From NCBI GenBank assembly GCA_007133745.1, contig SLMC01000344.1, forward strand, positions 1 through 5,993: a DNA stretch of 5,993 bases, given 5' to 3'. The position numbers and the translations under genes are program-made. Under the pieces are notes generated by a model. The model had not been told where the DNA came from and ran no database searches. It saw only the letters and a list, made by a program, of their open reading frames with translations. Shown here piece after piece: positions 1 to 5,485 of this stretch (positions are counted from its first letter, which is position 1; each line of letters opens with the position of its first letter). Source of the stretch: Kiritimatiellia bacterium. Its GTDB lineage: Bacteria; Verrucomicrobiota; Kiritimatiellia; UBA8416; SLMC01.

Positions 1-641
1 AATACCAGATTTCCGGCGTCAATCAGGTTCAGGTTCGCGAGGACATCGGGTTGACATTCTCCTCTGCGTTACGTTCGATTTTGCGGCAGGCGCCCAATGT
101 GGTGATGATCGGCGAAATTCGCGACCTGGAAACGGCGCAAATCGCCATCGAGTCGGCTTTGACCGGCCATCTGGTGTTCAGTACGCTGCATACCAACGAT
201 GCGCCGAGCGCAGTGACCCGCTTGCTGGACATCGGGGTCAAGCCTTTTCTTGTGGCGTCCTCGATGCGCGCGGCCATGGCGCAACGGCTTGTGCGTTGCC
301 TGTGCGAGCATTGCAAGGAGCCGCGCGTCCCGACCGATGCGGAACTCAAGTTGCTGGGCCCCGCAGCGGATCAATTGGCCAACGTGCAATTGCTGGTCGG
401 GCGAGGGTGCGCCCAGTGTTCCCTCTCGGGCTATTCCAAGCGCAAAGGCATTTTCGAGGTTTTTCAGGTCAACGACGAGATTCAAAAGATGATTTTCGAG
501 AAAGTCACGACAAGCGAGTTACGCGCCCGCGCCCGAGAGATGGGTATGCGCACGCTGCGCGAGGACGGGGTGCGCAAAGTGATTTCCGGTATGACAACGG
601 TGGAGGAAGTGTTGAGGGTGACGATGGGAGACGAATTCTAA
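1..641 (+). CDS. GspE/PilB-family assembly ATPase, C-terminal part (5' end outside window)
   Basis: This is the C-terminal 212 residues of a hexameric secretion/pilus ATPase, which works at the cytoplasmic face of the inner membrane and powers pilin or pseudopilin assembly. The frame is open from base 3 with no start in view. The first visible residues (YQISGVNQVQV) follow the Asp box; Walker A lies outside the window. Walker B is VVMIGEIRD (about residues 33-41) and the His box is HLVFSTLHTND (56-66). A tetra-cysteine zinc motif, CEHC-X31-CAQC (residues 101-139), marks GspE/PilB proteins and is absent from PilT. The usual RQDPD before Walker B reads RQAPN. The stop codon shares a base with the pilT start, so the two are probably translationally coupled. 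Coupling to pilT favours PilB, but GspE of a type II system cannot be excluded. The family call is firm; the exact subtype is not. Confidence 0.93.
   Translation, partial: YQISGVNQVQVREDIGLTFSSALRSILRQAPNVVMIGEIRDLETAQIAIESALTGHLVFSTLHTNDAPSAVTRLLDIGVKPFLVASSMRAAMAQRLVRCLCEHCKEPRVPTDAELKLLGPAADQLANVQLLVGRGCAQCSLSGYSKRKGIFEVFQVNDEIQKMIFEKVTTSELRARAREMGMRTLREDGVRKVISGMTTVEEVLRVTMGDEF
626..630 (+). promoter_or_regulatory. Shine-Dalgarno sequence for pilT
   Basis: GGGAG lies 10 bases before the ATG at 641, inside the last codons of the upstream ATPase gene. Together with the one-base stop/start overlap (TAATG) it supports 641 as the start and suggests reinitiation by ribosomes finishing the upstream gene. 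Confidence 0.5.
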
Positions 642-1741
642 TGAGCATTGAATCCAGCCAAGTTGAAATGAACGAGCTCCTGCAGTTGTGCGTCGATGAA
701 GGCGCCTCGGATCTTCATTTGGCCGTGGGCGATCCGCCCATGCTGCGCATTCACGGCGGATTGTCGCCTCTGGACGCCCCGCCGCTGACCAACGAGGACA
801 CCGAACGGCTCATGAAAAGCATCACCTCGCCCGACCATCAGCAGAAGGTGCGCGAGCAGGGCGGCACGGATTTCGGCTTCGGATTCGGCGACAAGGCGCG
901 TTTTCGTGTCAGCGTATTCAAGCAGAAAGGCAACGTGGGCGTGGTCCTGCGTCAGATTCCCAACGATTTGCTGAGTTTGGAGACGATCGGACTTCCGCCC
1001 CAGATCAAGGAATTGCTTTTCCGTCCGCGCGGACTTGTTCTGGTGACCGGCCCGACCGGCAGCGGAAAATCCACGACGCTGGCCAGCATGCTCAATGTCA
1101 TCAACGAGGAGCGCGATTGTCACGTTATTACGATCGAAGACCCTATAGAGTATTATCATTCGCATAAGAAGAGCATCATCACTCAGCGCGAGGTCGGCGT
1201 GGACGTGCCGGCGTTCAAAGAGGCGCTGAAACGGGCGCTGCGTCAGGACCCGGATGTGATTCTCGTGGGTGAAATGCGCGATCTGGAAACGATGGAGGCG
1301 GCCATTACCGCGGCGGAAACAGGCCATTTGGTCTTCGCCACGCTGCACACGACGGGCGCCGCCCGAACCGTGGACCGTATCGTCGACGCCTTTCCCACCA
1401 GTCAGCAGGGTCAGATTCGCACGCAGTTGTCCATGGGCATTATCGCCGTGATTTCCCAGTTGCTTTTGGTTCGGGCCAACCAGAAGGGCCGGGTGGCGGC
1501 TTTTGAAATCATGATTTCGACTCCGGCCATTCAGTCTCTGATCCGGGACAACAAAACGTATCGTATCACCTCGGACATTCAAACGGGGGCGAAGCACGGG
1601 ATGATCACGCTGGACGCGCATCTCATGGCGCTGTACCAGGCGGGCGAAATCCATTACGAGGATCTGATTACCAAGTCGCAGGATCCGGACGCGATCGTCC
1701 AGAAGCTGCAGGAACAGAGCGCCGCATCCTCGAAGCGATAG
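641..1741 (+). CDS. pilT: PilT, type IV pilus retraction ATPase
   Basis: PilT is a cytoplasmic hexameric ATPase that depolymerises type IV pili, powering twitching motility and DNA uptake. The 366-residue product matches the usual family length of about 340-370. Residues 22-41 carry the PilT N-terminal signature (ASDLHLAVG, then PPMLRIHGGL). Walker A is GPTGSGKST (137-145), the Asp box TIEDPIEYYH (164-173), Walker B DPDVILVGEMRD (203-214) and the His box GHLVFATLHTTGA (228-240). AIQSLIRDNK (296-305) corresponds to the C-terminal AIRNLIRE retraction signature, in slightly divergent form. As expected for PilT there is no tetra-cysteine motif. The start is the ATG at 641, because the family N-terminus begins here; the frame is open further upstream only inside the preceding gene. 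It overlaps that gene by one base and probably shares its mRNA. All catalytic motifs look intact. PilU is a less likely alternative. Confidence 0.96.
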   Translation: MSIESSQVEMNELLQLCVDEGASDLHLAVGDPPMLRIHGGLSPLDAPPLTNEDTERLMKSITSPDHQQKVREQGGTDFGFGFGDKARFRVSVFKQKGNVGVVLRQIPNDLLSLETIGLPPQIKELLFRPRGLVLVTGPTGSGKSTTLASMLNVINEERDCHVITIEDPIEYYHSHKKSIITQREVGVDVPAFKEALKRALRQDPDVILVGEMRDLETMEAAITAAETGHLVFATLHTTGAARTVDRIVDAFPTSQQGQIRTQLSMGIIAVISQLLLVRANQKGRVAAFEIMISTPAIQSLIRDNKTYRITSDIQTGAKHGMITLDAHLMALYQAGEIHYEDLITKSQDPDAIVQKLQEQSAASSKR

Positions 1742-1755
1742 CGCCTTGCTCCGAT

Positions 1756-1787
1756 GCCTCTGCCATGAAAACCAAGACATGGGAGGC
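1756..1787 (+). terminator. Terminator-like hairpin after pilT
   Basis: GCCTC (1756-1760) and CCATG (1763-1767) pair with CATGG (1778-1782) and GAGGC (1783-1787). This gives a 10-bp stem with a two-base bulge and a 10-base loop, starting 14 bases after the pilT stop. The bases after it (GTGATTGTTC) are only mildly T-rich, so it may be a weak terminator, an attenuator or an mRNA-stabilising hairpin. It suggests that pilT and the next ATPase gene are at least partly separate units. Confidence 0.45.
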
Positions 1788-1801
1788 GTGATTGTTCGTG
1801 A

Positions 1802-1938
1802 GTGCGCGGGTGCGCGGGTGAAAACCAGCATTGCGCAAACCCGCATGCGCACAAACTTGGGTTGCGGGCAAAGCCCGCATTAAGAGGACAGCCGTGCCGG
1901 TAGCAAGGCCGGCCCATAGGCGGGAAACGGGAAACGAC
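1802..1938 (+). promoter_or_regulatory. Structured leader with alternative pairings upstream of the second ATPase
   Basis: This non-coding stretch alternates complementary blocks. GCGGG occurs at 1806-1810, 1814-1818, 1864-1868 and 1920-1924; CCCGC occurs at 1840-1844 and 1874-1878. The best hairpins are GTGCGCGGGT (1810-1819) with ACCCGC (1839-1844) plus GCAC (1849-1852), and the perfect seven-base stem TGCGGGC/GCCCGCA (1863-1879, loop AAA). A competing stem pairs CCCGCA (1840-1845) with TGCGGG (1863-1868). The last GCGGG lies next to the weak ribosome-binding site. GCCGG (1896-1900) can pair with CCGGC (1909-1913). The region also has a tandem 8-mer, GTGCGCGG twice (1802-1817), and the palindromes TTGCGCAA (1831-1838) and CGCATGCG (1842-1849). 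Regulatory function is inferred only from this layout. I saw no convincing promoter. Confidence 0.35.
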
Positions 1939-3654
1939 ATGGCGGAAACACAGACGAGTTATACGGACGCGCTGCTCCTGTTGGTGGTGGATAAGGCGCT
2001 TGTTTCTGCGGAGCAGGCCGAAGACATTCAGGAGGAGCATCGGCATACCGGCAAACCGGTGCGCGGCATTCTGCTGGACATGCAGGTTGTGTCCGAGGAC
2101 AAACTGCTGGAGGTGATCGCCGAGTATCTGGGTGTTCGCGTGGTCAATCTGCCGGCCACGGACATTCCGCCCGATGTGATTCACAGCGTGCCGGCCAGTG
2201 TGGCGCGCATGTACAACGCCGTGCCCGTGAGCGCGGGTTCCAATTCCGTCGAGCTGGCGGTGTACGATATGCTCACGCCTCAAGTCATGGACGAGCTAGC
2301 CTTCGTGCTCACGAGCGACGTGACCTTTGCCCTGGCGCGGCAGGAGGATGTTACGACCTATATCAACCAGTTTTACGGGGACGACAGCGATACAGTGAAC
2401 GAAATGCTCTCCGCGCTGGAGTCGGAGTTCGACTCGAACCTGGACGGAATAGCGAGCGGCGAGGAGGACGACCTGAAGGGGATCGAGGAAGTGGCCGGTT
2501 CCACGCCGGTCATTCGATTCGTCAACCTGGTGCTGTATCAGGCGGTGAACGACCGGGCGTCCGACATTCATTTCGAGCCCTTCGAAAAGGAGTTTAAGAT
2601 TCGCTATCGCGTGGACGGCGCGCTGTACGAGATGGCGCCGCCGCCCAAGCGCCTGGCCATGCCGATCATTTCCCGCATCAAGGTCATGTCGGGCCTGAAC
2701 ATTGCCGAACGCCGTTTGCCCCAGGACGGACGCATTCAGCTTTCGATCGGCGGTCGGCTGATCGATCTGCGCGTGTCCACGCTGCCCACCCAGTTCGGGG
2801 AGAGCGTCGTTTTGCGCGTGCTGGACCGAAGCGTGGTGTCGCTTGACATCGAGAATCTCGGCATGCCCGAAGACGTACACGAAAGCTTTCTGCGCGACAT
2901 TGTGAAACCGAACGGCATTATCGTGGTGACCGGTCCGACCGGATCGGGGAAAACCACGACGCTCTATTCCGGATTGCGCCGGCTGAACAAGACGGAACGG
3001 AAAATCCTGACGGCCGAAGAGCCTGTGGAATACGATATCGACGGGATCATTCAGGTGCCCATCGTTCATGCGACGGGCAATACGTTCGCCAAGGTGTTGC
3101 GCGCGTTTCTCCGTCAGGATCCGGACGTGATGATGGTGGGAGAAATTCGCGATCTGGAGACGGCGCAAACGGCCGTCCAGGCGTCCCTGACCGGTCACTT
3201 GGTGTTCAGTACGCTGCATACCAACGACGCGGCCGGCGCCATTACGCGCCTGATCGACATGGGCGTGGAGCCCTACCTGATTTCCTCCACGATCGAGGCC
3301 GTGCTGGCCCAGCGTCTGGTGCGTGTCGTTTGCGAACAGTGCAAGGCGGCCTACCAGCCCGATCAGGAAATTCTGGAGCGCTTGAATCTTATGGCGGACG
3401 ACGTGGGCGACCGGCCCTTCCATTACGGGGCCGGCTGCGCGCGTTGCAGCGAGACGGGCTACTATGGCAGGCGCGGCATATACGAGTATCTGTCCATAAC
3501 CGAACCCATCCGGCAGCTTATTAACGAGCGCAAGCCGACGTTGACGATTCGCAGTCGGGCCGTGGAACTGGGCATGCGAACGCTGCGCGAAGACGGCATC
3601 CGCAACGTGCTCGACGGCTATACGACGGTCGACGAAGTTCTGAAATACACCTGA
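1939..3654 (+). CDS. GspE/PilB-family pilus/secretion assembly ATPase
   Basis: This complete 571-residue protein should be the cytoplasmic motor for pilus or pseudopilus extension. Residues 1-150 form a GspE/MshE-type N-terminal region, followed by an acidic linker (about 148-185). The N2 domain contains ASDIHFEP (207-214) and RYRVDG (222-227). Walker A is GPTGSGKTT (332-340), the Asp box TAEEPVEYDIDG (358-369; the common form is TIEDPVEY), Walker B DPDVMMVGEIRD (394-405) and the His box HLVFSTLHTND (420-430). The zinc motif is CEQC-X31-CARC (465-503). All catalytic residues appear intact. The ATG at 1939 is chosen because recognisable family sequence starts there, with GGGA six bases upstream; the frame is open back to a TTG at 1831, but that extension is basic, repeat-derived and not protein-like. 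It resembles the partial ATPase at the left edge, with the same Cys spacing. PilB versus GspE cannot be settled from this window. Confidence 0.95.
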   Translation: MAETQTSYTDALLLLVVDKALVSAEQAEDIQEEHRHTGKPVRGILLDMQVVSEDKLLEVIAEYLGVRVVNLPATDIPPDVIHSVPASVARMYNAVPVSAGSNSVELAVYDMLTPQVMDELAFVLTSDVTFALARQEDVTTYINQFYGDDSDTVNEMLSALESEFDSNLDGIASGEEDDLKGIEEVAGSTPVIRFVNLVLYQAVNDRASDIHFEPFEKEFKIRYRVDGALYEMAPPPKRLAMPIISRIKVMSGLNIAERRLPQDGRIQLSIGGRLIDLRVSTLPTQFGESVVLRVLDRSVVSLDIENLGMPEDVHESFLRDIVKPNGIIVVTGPTGSGKTTTLYSGLRRLNKTERKILTAEEPVEYDIDGIIQVPIVHATGNTFAKVLRAFLRQDPDVMMVGEIRDLETAQTAVQASLTGHLVFSTLHTNDAAGAITRLIDMGVEPYLISSTIEAVLAQRLVRVVCEQCKAAYQPDQEILERLNLMADDVGDRPFHYGAGCARCSETGYYGRRGIYEYLSITEPIRQLINERKPTLTIRSRAVELGMRTLREDGIRNVLDGYTTVDEVLKYT

Positions 3655-3677
3655 CGCAAATAGCTTGACAAGGCAAG

Positions 3678-3696
3678 CCCCCGGCTCTGCCGGGGG
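3678..3696 (+). terminator. GC-rich hairpin after the second ATPase
   Basis: CCCCCGGC (3678-3685) and GCCGGGGG (3689-3696) form a perfect 8-bp stem with a TCT loop, 23 bases after the stop codon. The bases that follow (ACTCCAG) contain no T-run, so it is not a classical intrinsic terminator. Its strength and position still fit a transcription end or a 3'-end stabiliser. Confidence 0.5.
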
Positions 3697-3762
3697 ACTC
3701 CAGAAGTTCGACGATTTCGGCAGTGGATTTCCCGGACCTGAACGCCTTTAAACAAACAAAAG

Positions 3763-3790
3763 CGTATTTTAAGAATACGAGCGGTTTTTA
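3763..3790 (+). terminator. AT-rich dyad followed by a T-run
   Basis: CGTATT (3763-3768) pairs with AATACG (3774-3779) around a five-base loop, and TTTTT follows at 3785-3789. This could be a weak intrinsic terminator for the upstream unit. Because it sits in a clearly AT-rich patch (about 3747-3790) within GC-rich DNA, it could instead be part of a promoter or operator for mgtE. No clear -35/-10 pair was found. Confidence 0.3.
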
Positions 3791-3795
3791 CATGT

Positions 3796-3810
3796 CAGGC
3801 TTTCAGCCTG
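3796..3810. repeat. Small inverted repeat in intergenic region
   Basis: CAGGCT (3796-3801) and AGCCTG (3805-3810) form a perfect 6-bp stem with a TTC loop. It resembles the short imperfect hairpins found in REP-like intergenic elements, but only one copy is present in this window, so repetition in the genome is unproven. Confidence 0.4.
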
Positions 3811-3849
3811 GAAAACACGTTTTCGAACACGCAGGTCACGAAGGATGTC

Positions 3850-3984
3850 ATGATGAAAGGCAAAAGCGAAATTCCGCGAGCCGAGCGCGAGACGGCGTTT
3901 AGCGAGCTTGAAGACCCTGGACCCCAATACATTCGATATGCGACTGGGCAGGCCGCCGCTTGGAGCCGCGCGTTCGTTGGTTAA
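3850..3984 (+). CDS. Possible 44-residue ORF upstream of mgtE, unrecognised
   Basis: An ORF starts at tandem ATG codons (3850 and 3853) and ends with TAA at 3982-3984. AAGGA at 3841-3845 lies seven bases before the second ATG, which is good ribosome-binding spacing. The peptide starts MMKGKSEIPRAERE and ends AAWSRAFVG. It is hydrophilic and mixed-charge, with no signal peptide or membrane segment, and I recognise no family. It ends 55 bases before mgtE. It could be a leader peptide, a small protein or a chance ORF in high-GC DNA; its short length makes chance quite possible. Confidence 0.22.
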   Translation: MMKGKSEIPRAERETAFSELEDPGPQYIRYATGQAAAWSRAFVG

Positions 3985-4025
3985 GCCGACGGGTTCGCTT
4001 CCGGCTGCGTCTTGCGCGCCGCCGC

Positions 4026-4036
4026 AAAGGAGGTGA
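4026..4036 (+). promoter_or_regulatory. Near-complete Shine-Dalgarno sequence for mgtE
   Basis: AAAGGAGGTGA ends three bases before the ATG at 4040. AAGGAGGTGA is complementary to almost the whole usual 3' end of 16S rRNA, far more than any other gene start in this window. It fixes the mgtE start firmly and predicts strong initiation unless masked by upstream structure. Confidence 0.85.
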
Positions 4037-4039
4037 ACC

Positions 4040-5419
4040 ATGAAGAATACCCTGCTGGTTCCCGAGCTTCGGGAACTTATAGAAACCGGTCAGATCGACG
4101 CGCTTCGCGCGTTTTGCGAAGATGTCCATCCCGCCACCGCAGCGGAGATGATCGGCGCCTTGTCTCCTTCCGAATCCTGGAGCGCGTTGCGCCATCTCGA
4201 CCCGTTGGTGCGCTCGGACATTTTCTCGCATCTGGAAGACGAGACGCAGACCGAGATGCTCTCCATTCTGTCGCGCAAGGACGCGGCCGACATTCTTGCC
4301 GACATGCCCCCGGACGACCGGGCGGATCTGTTCAAGCTGCTTCCCGAAGAGCGGCGCGAGGATATTCTTCCCGCGCTGGCTCAGGCGGAGCGGGAGGATA
4401 TCCGGCGCCTGGCGTCCTATGAGGAAGGCACGGCCGGCTCGGTCATGACCTCCGACTACGTCATGCTGCCGCTGGAGTTGACGGCGCAGCAGGCGATCGA
4501 CCGGCTGCGCGAGGTGGCGCCGGATCGCGAGACCATTTATACCGCCTATATTGTGGACGCGAAACGGCGGGTGCAAGGGTTTGTCTCGCTGAAAGATTTA
4601 ATCGTGGCGCGTCGCGACGCGCGTGTGGGCGACATTATGCACACGGATGTCATCTGCGCGCGGGTTCAGGACGACCAGGAAGACGCCGCCCGCAAAATTC
4701 AGAAGTACGATTTGCTCGCTTTGCCGGTCGTGGACGCGGGGGATGCGCTCGTCGGCATCATCACGCACGACGATGCTCTGGACATCATTACGCAGGAGCA
4801 GACCGAAGACATCGAGAAGCTGATGGCCATCGCCGGCGCGCACGAAGCGGGCGCCTATGTCAAGACGTCGGCGTGGGCCCATTTCAAGAGTCGCGCGGTA
4901 TGGCTGGTGATCCTGGCTTTTTTCGGCTTGATTTCCGGTTTTATCGTGCAGAGCTTCGAGGGGCTGCTTCAGCAGTTCGCCATACTGGCCGTGTTCATGC
5001 CTATGCTGGCCGATACGGGCGGGAACACAGGCAGCCAGTCGGCGACGCTGGTGGTGCGGGCGCTGGCGTTGAAGGAAATAGGCTCGTCCGACATTATGCG
5101 GATACTCTGGAAGGAATTGCGGGTTTCCCTTTTGCTTGGGCTTTTGCTGGCGGTCGTGGCGTTCGGGCGCGTGATGGCGTTCGGGGGCGGTTCTTCCGTG
5201 CCGGAAGGCGTGGCGTTGGGGACGATAGGGTTCGCCATTGCGCTGGCGCTAGGCTTGCAGGTGGTGACCTCGACCCTGATCGGCGCGTTGCTGCCGCTGG
5301 GCGCGGCACGCCTGAAACTCGACCCGGCCCTGGTGGCCAGTCCGGCGTTGACCACAGTCGTGGACATTACCGGGTTGCTCATTTTCTTTTCGACGGCCAA
5401 ATTCTTTGTCGGGCTCTGA
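4040..5419 (+). CDS. mgtE: MgtE magnesium channel/transporter
   Basis: MgtE is a dimeric inner-membrane Mg2+ channel gated by its cytoplasmic domains, which sense intracellular Mg2+. The 459-residue length is typical. Residues about 14-130 form the acidic helical N-domain (with DMPPDDRADLFKLLPEE at 88-104). A CBS pair follows at about 134-197 and 198-255 (MTSDYVMLPLELT; DIMHTDV; LALPVVDAGDALVGIIT). A linker corresponding to the plug helix spans about 256-280. Five membrane segments follow, near 287-307, 311-325, 362-380, 391-419 and 439-456. The family signature is present as PMLADTGGNTGSQ (321-333), as is the pore aspartate in TTVVD (D442). Nothing appears truncated. The start has a very strong ribosome-binding site. 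The gene is convergent with the TadC gene and probably monocistronic; the 385-base upstream gap argues against cotranscription with the ATPases. Substrate is inferred from the family; Co2+ transport is a known side activity of some members. Confidence 0.97.
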   Translation: MKNTLLVPELRELIETGQIDALRAFCEDVHPATAAEMIGALSPSESWSALRHLDPLVRSDIFSHLEDETQTEMLSILSRKDAADILADMPPDDRADLFKLLPEERREDILPALAQAEREDIRRLASYEEGTAGSVMTSDYVMLPLELTAQQAIDRLREVAPDRETIYTAYIVDAKRRVQGFVSLKDLIVARRDARVGDIMHTDVICARVQDDQEDAARKIQKYDLLALPVVDAGDALVGIITHDDALDIITQEQTEDIEKLMAIAGAHEAGAYVKTSAWAHFKSRAVWLVILAFFGLISGFIVQSFEGLLQQFAILAVFMPMLADTGGNTGSQSATLVVRALALKEIGSSDIMRILWKELRVSLLLGLLLAVVAFGRVMAFGGGSSVPEGVALGTIGFAIALALGLQVVTSTLIGALLPLGAARLKLDPALVASPALTTVVDITGLLIFFSTAKFFVGL

Positions 5420-5445
5420 AGCGGAGCAGAAAGTCATGGACGATT

Positions 5446-5481
5446 GTCATTAAAGTCAACGCGGTCAATACGGTCATCGAC
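5446..5481. repeat. Four GTCA units at exact 9-base period
   Basis: GTCATTAAA, GTCAACGCG, GTCAATACG and GTCATCGAC follow one another at 5446, 5455, 5464 and 5473. Only the GTCA(A/T) core is conserved; a fifth GTCAT lies at 5433. The array fills most of the gap between the convergent mgtE and TadC genes. AAAGTC (5452-5457) can also pair with GACTTT (5479-5484), a weak dyad that could act as a shared terminator. Function is unknown and chance is possible. Confidence 0.35.
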
Positions 5482-5485
5482 TTTG

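Noticed and set aside
638..1852. Long minus-strand open frame of about 400 codons opposite pilT
   Set aside because: It lies antisense to a gene with intact PilT motifs, its product is rich in H, R and Q with no recognisable domain, and such stop-free antisense frames are common opposite GC-rich genes.
1831..1938. N-terminal extension of the second ATPase to a TTG at 1831
   Set aside because: The added 36 residues are encoded by the inverted-repeat leader, are basic and unlike ATPase N-termini, and the ATG at 1939 gives a normal family start.
2296..3423. Minus-strand open frame of 375 codons opposite the second ATPase
   Set aside because: It is a shadow of the ATPase catalytic domain with biased composition and no family resemblance.
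3665..3693. TTGACA at 3665-3670 as a promoter -35 box
   Set aside because: No -10-like hexamer lies at suitable spacing; that place is occupied by the GC-rich hairpin at 3678-3696.
3697..4039. Mg2+-sensing M-box riboswitch ahead of mgtE
   Set aside because: I could not find the conserved M-box 5' motif (GTTAGGTGAGGCTCC-like) or its domain layout. A cmsearch with Rfam RF00380 would settle it.
3899..4576. Minus-strand open frame covering the mgtE N-domain and its upstream gap
   Set aside because: It overlaps the well-supported mgtE start and strong ribosome-binding site, and the product is arginine-rich with no recognisable features.
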